The notes below the pieces were generated by a model. That model was not told the origin of the DNA. It did not search any database and saw only the letters and a list, made by a program, of their open reading frames with translations. From positions 33,441,381-33,505,380 of the forward strand of contig OY776131.1 in NCBI GenBank assembly GCA_963675135.1: 64,000 nt of DNA, in the 5' to 3' direction. Shown here piece by piece: positions 22,158-32,309 of the stretch (the first letter of the stretch is position 1; every line of letters starts with the position of its first letter). The position numbers were made by a program, and so were the translations under genes. The DNA is from Galeopsis tetrahit. Its lineage: Eukaryota; Streptophyta; Magnoliopsida; Lamiales; Lamiaceae.

Positions 22158-22686
22158 CAAGGTTTGTGTGGAAATTCATTAATTCTTATAATTAAGGGGT
22201 TATTTTTTAGCTTTCTAATATTTTCAAAATTTGAAGACTAAATAATGATATAATTGGCATGTAAAGGAAAATTAAGTATGATGACAGCAGCTGGTTGGCT
22301 ATATCTACTCACTGTTTCACTTCAAGTTCATGCTATCAATAATGTTAGCATTACTATTCTCGAAAGCGCCGTTACAAAAGGAGCAAGTTATATATAATAA
22401 AACTGAAGTCGATTAACATGTTCCTTTTTCAAGTTTAGGTTTATTATATATAATTTGCTCCTTTTGCAACGACGCTTTTGAGAATAGTAATGCTAACATT
22501 ATTGATACCATGAACTTGAAGTGAAACAACGAGTAGCTATAGCTAACCAGCTGCTGCCATCATCCTTAATTTTCCTTTACATGTAAAATATCATTAATTA
22601 ATTAATTAGTCTACAAATCTTGAAAACATTAGAAAGCTACAAAATTAATAACCCCTAAGAAATAATGAATTTCCACACAAACCTTG
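22158..22686. repeat. Long inverted repeat (two arms of about 245 bp, loop about 37 bp)
   Basis: The left arm, from CAAGGTTTGTGTGGAAATTC to TTATATATAATAAA (22158-22402), is the reverse complement of 22440-22686 with a few mismatches and small indels. Examples are CATGTAAAGGAAAATTAAG / CTTAATTTTCCTTTACATG and GATGACAGCAGCTGGTT / AACCAGCTGCTGCCATC. A transcript would form a long hairpin. No terminal motif or target duplication identifies a transposon family. Confidence 0.85.
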
Positions 22687-22689
22687 GAT

Positions 22690-23796
22690 TGTTCTTCGGA
22701 AAAAATGTGTATTTGCCGGAGAGAAGAATGCTTTATAATTTCCAGAAACCTACACAGAAATATATAAATCTGCTTTAGTTGTTGCGTGAATGATATAATA
22801 TAGAAGGATATATACATATATATAGACAGCCCCTCTCATAGGTAATTGGCAATTGGCTTATACGTATATTAATTATAGAGAGAGTGTGAAAGAGAGAGAG
22901 CTGGTCAAGACGAAAATGACAGGCTTTCCCCTATTCATTTCACGATTGTTTGCACTAAATTTTTGGCACACAAACAAAATAAAAGTGTAATGAATGGAGT
23001 ATTGAAGGATAATTTATATATTAATTAAATAAATAAATTAGTTAGATTAAGTGTAATTAAAAATAATTGTATTTTGTGTAAGTATGTAAATATTGTGATA
23101 AAGTAGAGTTTATAGATAAGTTTCTTTTTTGGGTACGTGTGTGCAAATAATTGTGAAATTAATGAATAAAACAAGTGTAAAAATAACTGTGACACAGAAC
23201 GTGTACAAAAAGTATTGATTGGCTTGAAAAAAAAAATGGAAGCAATGAAAGAAGTATGTACAGTGTACAACGAATTTGCATCTTAATTTTATCAATGCGT
23301 CTTCAAGGCTCAACCTACTAGTTTTTTCATCCTCATTAATGATCCAACCACTTCAATTCCCTCTGCATTCACATTTAAATCTAATCTTAAAATAGTTTAG
23401 GATTTTATTTTTAAGAACTGCAATATTTTTTATGAATTAGTTGAGTAATTACTGATTGCAAACTTTTGGTAACTTATCAATCAATGCAGAGTTCATAATA
23501 ACACATACCCACAATTTCAGTTCATATGTGAAAAAACCATCTCCTCATATCAACTCTACTGTGAGAAAATACCAAAAACTGCAATCATCATTAATTATAT
23601 TTTTTTTAGTGGAATAGTTTAGAAAATTAGTTTCATTTAAAAGTAAAAACTTTTAGAGGATCGTGGAATCAGTTATTTATATTAGTTCTCCAATTCTTTA
23701 GAGGGTTGTGGAGAATTTGATGACAAGCATTTACACCATATATATATATATATATACTTTTATTGCTTCCTAATTTTCTTTTTAAGCTAAACAATA
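22690..23796. other. AT-rich spacer
   Basis: Contains a GA-rich run (22875-22900) and a TA microsatellite (about 23737-23754). No coding region or complete element is recognised. Confidence 0.45.
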
Positions 23797-24033
23797 CTCC
23801 CTCCGCCCCACGAAAATAGCTACATTTGACTAATGTACTTATGTATCAATTTTGCTCTTAAAATCTCATACTCCAAAATCTGTTAAGCATTAATTACTCT
23901 TATTAATTAGGGGTAAAATTGACAATAAAATATTTAATACAAAAGTAAAAAAGGAAATGTAGCTATAATTTATTTGGGATATCCAAAAAAAAAAAAAAAA
24001 GAATATGTAGCTATCTTTGTGATATGGAGCGAG
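23797..24033. mobile_element. Stowaway-like MITE
   Basis: Left end CTCCCTCCGCCCCACGAAAA and right end, reversed, CTCGCTCCATATCACAAAGA, each next to TA. The subterminal ATAGCTACATT / AATGTAGCTAT words pair. Confidence 0.75.
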
Positions 24034-24059
24034 TACTTTTGTACAGTACATTATACTAA

Positions 24060-24181
24060 TTAATTGATATTCCTCTATATTATTTCTCTTGTGATGTTCC
24101 TTTCTAACTTAATATTTCAGTTTAATTGATATTCCTCTATATTATTTCTCTTGTGATGTTCCTTTCTAACTTAATATTTCA
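24060..24181. repeat. Tandem duplication of about 60 bp
   Basis: TTAATTGATATTCCTCTATA through CTTAATATTTCA is present twice, back to back and nearly identical. Confidence 0.85.
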
Positions 24182-24889
24182 AGTTGAATAGGTCACAATT
24201 ATTAGGGTGGTTACCCTTCATAAATGTCTCTCGCCCATTTTCCCTTTCTTGGAGCTTAGCTGCAAACTTCCCTTTTCCTCTCATGTAGTAATTTAATGGC
24301 TTTTAATTCCACCTACAACTCCATTTTACAATTTTTTTTTTATTTGCAATATGAATTGCATTGAAGAGGAGAAGAAATGCAGTAAATTGATGACAAATAC
24401 AATAATTGAGTTTTACATTAATTTCTCACATGACGAGTCTCTAAGTACATTACCTTTAGCTTGTATTTGGATGGAGGAATTTATGTATAAATTCTAATTT
24501 CATATTCTAAATCCACTCCACTTATTTGAATTAAAAAGTAAATGAATGGATTTCAAATACTTAACATTTTTTTAGTTGAAATTGAGAAGATTTTAAATTT
24601 TCACAAAAATCATGTCATTTAAAATTCCATGCCCTGTTTTAGTTCAATCAAGTACTAATATTTAGTTCAATCAACTGGATTTTGTCCTAGTGAGGATGTT
24701 TAACTTGATAAATATATATATTTTTTTAATTATAGTCACTACATTAAGGGTCAAAATTATAAATTACCTAAATTTTATTAACTCGAGGTGCTCGAGCTGG
24801 ACGGCTTGATAAAGTTCGAGTCAAATCGATACTGTTCGAGTCGAGCACGAGTAATCCATATGACTCAAGTACCCTTCTAGTTATTCTTG

Positions 24890-25110
24890 TGATCATTAAC
24901 CTCCACATTAATAATGAACATGATTTGTTGGGTTATTATCATATCAACATTATCAACACTAGAGGAATAGCCAAACAATAATATGTATTTTATCATGTAT
25001 TTTATCATTAATTAAACATTAATAATGAACCTGATTTGTTGGGTTATTATCATATCAACATTATCAACACTAGAGGAATAACCAAACAATAATATGTATT
25101 TTATCATTAA
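24890..25110. repeat. Tandem duplication of about 120 bp
   Basis: The block ACATTAATAATGAACATGAT through ATATGTATTTTATCATTAATT occurs twice with few differences. The rest of 24190-25620 is AT-rich and shows no gene. Confidence 0.8.
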
Positions 25111-25626
25111 TTAATGCATTGAAACTGCATAATGATTAGGAGGCATACAAGGTAAGTTCTTAATGTAACATAGATTTTGTATATGGGTTGGATACCCGAG
25201 TATCCGCCGTTCAAAAAAAAACAAGAGAAATAATATTATGGGTGAAACCGTCTTATACAATGAGATTCGTGAGACAGGTCTCCCTTAACTCTCATACAAA
25301 AAGTGATAATTTTGAATAAAAAGTGATAGTCAATTTTGTTAAAAATATTATCACTTTTTACTTTAAACATTATCACTTATTTTACAACAAAAAATCTGGA
25401 AAAAAAAAATATGGGTTATCCTACCCAAATTTTTTGAAATATGGGTTAAAATGATCCGTTTCACAGAAAAAGATCCGTGAGACGGTTACACAAGTTTTTG
25501 CCACTAACCGACTAATGTAGAGGATCAATCTCACCGTTCACTAGTGCAGGTTCTAATTAAAGTCAGAGTTTCACTAGTGCAGGTTCTAATTAAAGTCAGA
25601 GTAAAAACTGTACTAAGAAAAACATA

Positions 25627-25891
25627 CTCCTTCCGTTGGAGTTTAGATTGTGCATTTGCTAAAAATGGACGTCTCAATTTGGACAGTGCATTTCCTTATT
25701 TAGTAATAAAACAATTTTCTCTACCTAAATCTCACTCTTCAAACATTTTAAAATTATATATGTCATTACTTTATTACTCACAATATTTCACAATATTTTA
25801 TTATTCACTGTATCTCCTTTAATACAATAAACAACGTTGTCTTAAACTATGGGTGTACAGCAAATGTACAATCTAAACTGCGACAGAGGAG
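25627..25891. mobile_element. Stowaway-like MITE
   Basis: Ends CTCCTTCCGTTGGAGTTTAG and, reversed, CTCCTCTGTCGCAGTTTAGA, next to TA on both sides. The subterminal GATTGTGCATTTGCT / AGCAAATGTACAATC pair is inverted. Confidence 0.8.
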
Positions 25892-25898
25892 TAGAACG

Positions 25899-26030
25899 TA
25901 ATGTTAAGAGGATAAATAGATATCAATCACATGTCCTTATATAAGTATTAAGTAAAAGGTACTATAATGTTAAGAGGATAAATAGATATCAATCACATGT
26001 CCTTATATAAGTATTAAGTAAAAGGTACTA
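25899..26030. repeat. Tandem duplication of about 66 bp
   Basis: TAATGTTAAGAGGATAAATA through AAAGGTACTA is repeated directly twice; a partial third copy of AAGTAAAAGRTACTATAA follows. The remainder to 26683 is AT-rich without a gene. Confidence 0.8.
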
Positions 26031-26683
26031 TAATATAAACTGTATTAAGTAAAAGATACTATAAACTGGACTAAACCTAAAGTGCATAAAATAAAATTTT
26101 ATCTCTCATTTTTTACCTTTACAATTAACTACACATATAATATTATATTCTTTAATTAATGTGCAAAAGCCAATGAGTAACATACGGAGAGGGTATAAGC
26201 CAATGATTCCTCATTCATATAAATTAACCCTCTCAAAACAAAAATTCCAAACTTGATGTTCGCTACTTATTATACCAGTAAAACTATAATTTTGAGCAAT
26301 TGAGACGTAAATGTAAATGAAAAAATTAGTTAAAATTTGGAACGTAATTGAAAAAAATAACTTTTTTAAAACGTTTTTGAAAAAATTATGGAACTTAACA
26401 AAAAAAATTATATCCCACTACAGCTCAGCTTTGAAAAAACACAAATAAAAAAGGGGGAAATGATAGTAATTAATGCCTAGAAGAAGTAAGATGAACAAAT
26501 ATGAAACGCCATCCCAAGATAAATTAGCAAAGAAAAAAATTGAAAGTTGCAATCATAAGAAAGATAAGTAAGTTAATTTGGTAATTTAAGCTAAATTGTC
26601 AGGAGATTAAGATATAATAAAAATATTATCCAAAAAAGGGAAAAGAATAAACTTAAATATTTATATAGTAAGTAATATTGAAA

Positions 26684-27981
26684 TTAATTAGAGCCGTTTA
26701 ACCAAGCAACCTCCTTACGAATCTCCTCTTCATCTTCAGGGGTGAAGTCATTTTTTATGTTGAAATGTTTCCTAATTTCATCTGGATTTTTCCCCTTAAT
26801 CATGTCTGCAATCGTTTGACACATCAGGTCCAGCAGGCTCTTGATGTCCAAGTAGTTTGCAGCCTGAAATTTATACCAAACAAAATACTTGATAAAAAAA
26901 CTTAATTGTATTAATCAAAACAAGCACAAAATATTGGAAAATCTTATTCTCAATTGACTTTTTAGTCTATCTATTAAATTTATTCTTATACCTTTTATAA
27001 ATATGGCACTTTATCTTCCTTTTCAAAACATTACTTAAATTACTTACCAACAATCATTTTATTCACAATGATCCTACAATTAATGTCAAAAATATTCCTA
27101 GCTAATATATCAAGTGTAATTTGATAAAATATCAAGAAAATATAGGAAAATAATATCAATAATTTTTAAAAAAATACTCCTTCAGTTTTTTTATATGATG
27201 TTTTAGAGTAATTTATTAGAATTAAGAAAGGGTATATTTACCCTTAGATAATAAAGAAGGTTTTTAATTACATTAATTTCATTCCTTAATACACATTAAA
27301 TTTCAATTCTTTTCAAAGTTAAGGAGAACATAATTGGAATAAATAGTATAAAAATTCTAAAATATCATATAATTATGCACAAGAAAAAATGTCTAAAACA
27401 TCATATAAAAAAGAAGGGAGGGAGTATATCATATGAGATAATTACATTGTTTCATTAAATTTATGTATTAAAAGTTTATTATTAAATTCTCATAATTTTA
27501 AAATTTAATCTGAATTTTCACAAATTGAAGGTTCAATATTTCCAACAATACATGACTATAAGCAATTATTTTATTAACAATAAACCCTTCAATATCTTAC
27601 ATTCTAGATTCAATCTAACCAGTCTTAGTTATCACGTACGTATAGTAAAAAGGAAGGAGGTAGGGTTACCAAAATGATATCAAAGAGTATGAGCTGATCG
27701 ACGTTGACGAAATTTTCGTCAAAAGTCCTCAGACTTAACGTCGTCAAATCTGGCGAGTTGCCGTCGGCGGATGCCTTTTCCTTTTGGGCAGCGACATGGC
27801 GTTTGCAGTATTCAAGAACCTTCGCAAGGATGGCGCCGGTCACGTTAGGCACAGGGATGCTTTCAGCCGCGTTATCTTCAATAAAATTCTTTATTGTTTC
27901 CGATTGCATTGCAACATCCTCATCAATCTCAAATTTCTCCCCGTCACTCGACAACAATACGATCTTTTTACCCGAATCCAT
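26684..27981 (-). CDS. SKP1-like SCF ubiquitin-ligase subunit, two exons (27670-27981 and 26684-26863)
   Basis: SKP1 bridges cullin-1 and F-box proteins in SCF E3 ligases in nucleus and cytosol. Exon 1 gives 104 codons from MDSGKKIVLLSSDGEKFEID to LFDIIL (BTB/POZ-like fold); exon 2 gives 59 codons from AANYLDIKSLLDL, with TIADMIKGKNPDEIRKHFNI and KNDFTPEDEEEIRK. The 806-bp phase-0 intron has a TTTTG/GTAACC donor and a TTTCAG/GC acceptor, at the position where plant SKP1 genes commonly carry their single intron. Total length of 163 residues is normal for the family. I chose MDSG because upstream in-frame codons are repetitive and unlike SKP1. The tail is odd: EVAWLNGSN replaces the usual ENQWAFE. 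The intron carries a MITE (27177-27424). Two copies of a 45-bp leader unit (about 27990-28080) precede the start. A truncated paralogue lies at 2435-4281. Residue-level function is inferred from the family. Confidence 0.9.
27177..27424. mobile_element. Stowaway-like MITE in the SKP1-like intron
   Basis: Left end CTCCTTCAGTTTTTTTATAT and right end, reversed, CTCCCTCCCTTCTTTTTTAT, each next to TA, followed by the inverted GATGTTTTAGA segment. It is absent from the paralogous intron at 2435-2909, so it inserted after the duplication. A related right end survives near 32170-32253. Confidence 0.8.
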
Positions 27982-28096
27982 TATTCCTATCAACAATTTT
28001 AAACAAAAATAAATTGTGTGAGATGAAAAAGCCCTCAACAATTTTAAACGAAAAGAATTTGTGTGAGATGAAAAAACCCTAAAGCCCAAGTGATGT

Positions 28097-28104
28097 TATT
28101 TATA
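28097..28104 (-). promoter_or_regulatory. Candidate TATA box of the SKP1-like gene
   Basis: TATAAATA on the minus strand, 116 bp upstream of the chosen ATG, in an otherwise AT-rich region. Position and orientation suit a promoter; no other element was identified. Confidence 0.5.
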
Positions 28105-28468
28105 GCAGTTAATTAGATTAACTATAGATAGATTTTAAAAAATAAAATATTATAATTAAGATAAAAAATATATATATATTGAGGCGGTGATTGAAGATTT
28201 AAATACTAAAGCGAGATAGATTTTAAAAATAAAATATTCAAAATTAGAAGATATTTAAGGGAAAAAAAGATGAGATTTTTGCGGTAGTTAGCGCGCCGTA
28301 ATTGGGGGAAAAAATGTTAAGATTAAGGATATAGATTTTAAAAATAAAACAACTTTTATCTTTATATATATTCCCTCCATTTTTTTTATAAGGTATTTTC
28401 GTCCATTCTTTGTTTAAGTTGTGCTAAAATGACTAATATACCCTTCATTCAAATATATTGCTTAACTA

Positions 28469-28685
28469 CTACCTCCGTCCCTGAAAAGTTTTCATAGTTA
28501 CTTTCACGATATACACGTATTTACCCTTCATACAATATCTTTTGGGGTCCATCATACACTCAATCAAAACTACGTCATTTACTTTATATATAAATGTTTA
28601 CAAAATTACCTTCAAAGCTCTAATTATTATATTTTTTCCTTAAACTTCGTTCCATCAAATGAAAGCTTTTCAGGGACGGAGAGAG
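28469..28685. mobile_element. Stowaway-like MITE
   Basis: Ends CTACCTCCGTCCCTGAAAAG and, reversed, CTCTCTCCGTCCCTGAAAAG, flanked by TA. The last 23 bp (GAGGGACGGAGAGAGTATTA) are duplicated just outside the element. The stretch to 29126 is pyrimidine-rich (CTCT/TTCTTC) and then A/T-rich, without a gene. Confidence 0.85.
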
Positions 28686-29126
28686 TATTATTTTTGAGGG
28701 ACGGAGAGAGTATTATTTTTGAATAAAATATTAAAGTGCCTTTTCTCTCTCCTTTTCTCTCTCTTCCCTTTCTCTCTCTTCTTCTTTCTTCAACACAAGT
28801 AATAATTACACAAGACAACCATTTTCTCTCTCTCTCTCCCTTTGTTACCGTTTCATCTTCTTCCTCTCTTTCTTCTTCTTTCTTATTCTTTCTTCTAACA
28901 AAGCTTCATCTTCTACATTGAAAAAAATAAAAAATTCTGCCATAATATTTAGTAGCACAAACGTTGCAGATATTTTTTTTTAACAAAATTTAATAAAGCA
29001 TACATATTATTACAAAACTATTAAACGTTTCATTTATTTTTATGTAATTTTTTTAATAACAAAAAAATGAAACTAAATATAAATAAAAAAAATCTATATA
29101 CATTTTAACATAAAATAATTGTTATA

Positions 29127-29409
29127 CTCCCTCCGTCCCACAATAACTTTCACACTTTCCTTTTTTGGACGTCCCACAATAACTTTCACACCCTTAAAAT
29201 GGAAAATTCTTTATAAACTACACCCTCACAATATTCTCAATTTTACACAAATGTCATTACTTTTTCTCCACACATACACAAAAGTCAACGCATTTATTTA
29301 CTTTATACATAAAAGTTTACAAAATTACCCCTCAAAACTCCACTCATTATTACACTTTCTTAATATTTGTGCCCATCTACCTATGCAAATTAATATGGGA
29401 CGGAGGGAG
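29127..29409. mobile_element. Stowaway-like MITE
   Basis: Left end CTCCCTCCGTCCCACAATAA and right end ATATGGGACGGAGGGAG, flanked by TA. An internal copy of the end (GACGTCCCACAATAACTTTC) follows the left terminus. A diverged relative is at 39201-39469. Confidence 0.85.
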
Positions 29410-30041
29410 TACACATTAAAAAAAATGAAAATAACTTCGAAAAAAAAATTAAATATATAAAAAAAAACTGCTATATGCATTTTAATATAGTATAATTGTT
29501 ATATGCATTTTTTTAGGGTAATTATTTTTGCACAGATTTTAATAAAACAGATTACTACATTAAATATACTACTAGTAAAAAATAATTAATTAGTTTAAAA
29601 AAAACGTAAACAGAAAAATTAAAATAAATAAATTATACGTTTAATCTTTTAATAGTTTTGTACTAATATGTAATATGCTTTATTAAAATTTGTTAAAAAA
29701 AATTAACGGTAAAAAGAAAAAAAGTAGTATATTTTATTTCTTAATTTTGTGGGGGAGAGGGTGAGAATGTGAGATATGCATATAGTAATATATTTCTTAT
29801 ATATTTAATTTAATTTCCATAAATATGTATTAATTAATTAATTAAATATAATATAATGATTTGAATAATGTCAAATCATCATTTGGCTCACATTATGGGT
29901 TTAATATCATTTTTGTAACACTATATTATATTTAATAAACACTTATGCCATTAGTAAATAAACTTCAAATGTGTATTATGAATTTATGTTCAATATGGTA
30001 CACTTATCTCCAATTACTCGTTTCTCAGCATATATTGTTTA
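29410..30041. other. AT-rich spacer
   Basis: No gene. TTCAATATGGTACACTTATC near 29990 is the first, partial unit of the telomere-like array that follows. Confidence 0.5.
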
Positions 30042-30600
30042 GGGTAAAGTGTTTGATTACTCATTTCAACGTGCACACTCAATATTCATTAATAAATAAA
30101 TTTTAAATGTGTATTATGACAATAAAAGGTAGATCACATAAAAGAAGAAAAGAAATATAGGACCATAAACTCGTACACTTATCTCCGATTACTCGTTTCT
30201 CAGCATATATTGTTTAGGGTTCAGGGTTTAGGGTAAAGTGTTTGATTACTCGTTTCAACGTGCACACTCAATATTCATTAATAAATAAATTTCAAATGTG
30301 TATTATGAATTTATGTTCAATATGGTACAGTTATCTCCAATTACTCGTTTCTCAACATATAGTGTTTAGGGCTTAGGGTTCAAGGTTAAGGGTTCAAGGT
30401 TCAGGGTTTAGGGATCAGGGTTTAGGGTAAAGTGTTTGATTACTCATTTCAACGTGCACACTCAAGATTTATTAATAAATAAATTTCAAATGTGTATTAT
30501 GAATTTAAGTTCAATATGGTACACTTATCTCCGATTACTCGTTTCTTAGCATATATTGTTCAGTGTTCATGGTTTAGGGTTTAGGGTAAAGTGTACACTT
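30042..30600. repeat. Tandem array (unit about 190 bp) with degenerate telomere-like TTTAGGG motifs
   Basis: Three units each start near AAAGTGTTTGATTACTC (30055, 30235, 30427). They contain TTCAACGTGCACACTCAATA, then ATCTCCRATTACTCGTTTCT, and end in stretches such as GGTTCAGGGTTTAGGG. The end motif matches the plant telomere repeat TTTAGGG with substitutions. The array resembles subtelomeric or interstitial telomere-associated satellite. The following AAAGTGTACACTTATACATA boxes occur on both sides of the ycf2 insertion. Confidence 0.8.
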
Positions 30601-30618
30601 ATACATACTTAAGTCTCA

Positions 30619-30996
30619 CCGGATATGGACAGTTCCAATAAGATTTCATTCTTGAACAAAAATCCATTTTTGGATTTATTTCATCTATTCCATGACCGGA
30701 ACAGGGGAGGATACACGTTACACCACGATTTTGAATCAGAAGAGAGATTTCAAGAAATGGCAGATCTATTCACTCTATCAATAACCGAGCCGGATCTGGT
30801 GTATCATAAGGGATTTCCCTTTTCTATTGATTCCTACGGATTGGATCAAAAAAAATTCTTGAATGAGGCCAGGGATGAATCGAAAAAGAAATCTTTATTG
30901 GTTCTACCTCCTATTTTTTATGAAGAGAATGAATCTTTTTCTGGAAGGATCAGAAAAAAATGGGTCCGGATCTCTTGCGGGAATGATTTGCACTAA
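30619..30996 (+). pseudogene. ycf2: Nuclear insertion of chloroplast ycf2 (NUPT), internal fragment
   Basis: A frame of 123 codons reads SSNKISFLNKNP, LFHLFHDRNRGGYTLHHDFE, ERFQEMADLFTLSITEPDLV and KKWVRISCGNDL. This is the sequence of part of the very large plastid protein Ycf2, recognised from memory of the family. Ycf2 exceeds 2,000 residues, so this is a small internal piece. The frame is still open but a few positions look changed or deleted (FLNEARDESKK is shorter than I expect). Both flanks are nuclear repeat: the box AAAGTGTACACTTATACATA precedes it (about 30586) and follows it (about 31010). It is therefore plastid DNA copied into the nucleus and no longer functional. Confidence 0.92.
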
Positions 30997-31009
30997 TTTA
31001 TTTATTTTA

Positions 31010-32300
31010 AAGTGTACACTTATACATACTAAGGTCTCACTCATTAATTTAATTTTTCAAAGTGTAAACTTCTAAATACTTAGGTCTCACTCACTAATTT
31101 AATTTTTTAAAGTTTCGATTAAAATTAATTGTCAACTGTGTTAATTTAATCAATTAATTGTCAATAGTGTACAAATTTAATTAATTAACAAAACATTAGT
31201 TAATTACCAAATTTAATTAATTAACAAGAGTTAGTTAATTACCAATTTTAATTAATTAACAAAATTAGTCAATTGGAAACTTGGAACAATAATGAATTAA
31301 ATTGAAGGGTTCATTAAATTAATTTTCAATGTGTTGATTAAACTATTTTTCAATAATGTACCCTTAGACTTAGAGTTAATTAAATTAATTTATGTATGAT
31401 AATGAAATTACTTTATTTAAATTCATTTTTTAGTGTTAAAATTAAATTAATTAATGCCTCGATTAAATTAATTAATGCCTCGATTAAATTATCACTTTTA
31501 TATTCACTTAGACTTAACAATATTTTCTTCGCCGTTGGAATCATCTTAAAAAAGTGATCGGAATAATTCACGATTAGCTATTGTTGATAATGAAACGTTT
31601 TAGATTTGATGTTTGTTGGAGAAGGAAAAAAAAAAACAAAAATTTAAGTTATTGTTGTAGCACACATTAATGGTGATAATGGTGAGATAAATTTTTAATG
31701 AAGGTTGCACCACAAATACCATTTCAAATTAGATGTAATGATGGTGTGCTATAATTATGAGTGTTGGGGGATTAATTGCGTGTTTTGATCAACGAGAAAG
31801 TAGGAGAGATAAACATGCACGCCATTAATTATCCTATTAATTAATATATTGTCATTATCTTTAATTAAGAGTACAACAGTAATTAAATAATTAATAAAAC
31901 ATTAATTAAATAAAAAAAAAAGAATATGTATGTACAGATTCTGTACCCACATCATTACCGTAAATATAATAAGATGTTTAGATTTTTTACAATGTTTATT
32001 CTAATTGTGTCTTCCCTTTAACTTTGGAAACAATCATAATTTCTAAATTACTCTAAATAACTAATCTTCAAGTTAAATCTTTTTTCTATACAAACTTGTC
32101 ATGTACGTAAAATATTTAATGTGTATTATAGAATGAAATTAATGAAATTAGAAACCTTCTTTATTATCTAAAGGTATATTTGTCAAAACATACCCTTTCT
32201 TAATTCTAATAAATAACTCTAAAACATCTTATAAAAAAAAAAAACGAAGGGAGTATTATATTTATATTTGTATCATATATTTACAAATGTTTCAGCGTTA
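31010..32300. other. AT-rich spacer after the NUPT
   Basis: 31010-31110 repeats the pre-insertion box twice in degenerate form (GTGTACACTTATACATACTA, GTGTAAACTTCTAAATACTT). 31130-31500 consists of TTAATTAATTAACAA-type runs. 32100-32253 retains the right half of a Stowaway-like MITE ending GAAGGGAG-TA. No gene is visible. Confidence 0.5.
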
Positions 32301-32309
32301 CAAATTAAT

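Noticed and set aside
22158..22686. Conventional microRNA precursor
   Set aside because: The arms are much longer and more uniform than a mature MIRNA; kept only as an inverted repeat.
29119..29460. Plus-strand frame of 113 codons
   Set aside because: It spans a Stowaway-like MITE from end to end; coding is accidental.
30360..30430. True telomere
   Set aside because: TTTAGGG units are few, degenerate and embedded in a longer repeat unit.
30625..30996. Functional ycf2 gene or a chloroplast-derived contig
   Set aside because: Only an internal fragment, bordered on both sides by nuclear repeats and transposons.
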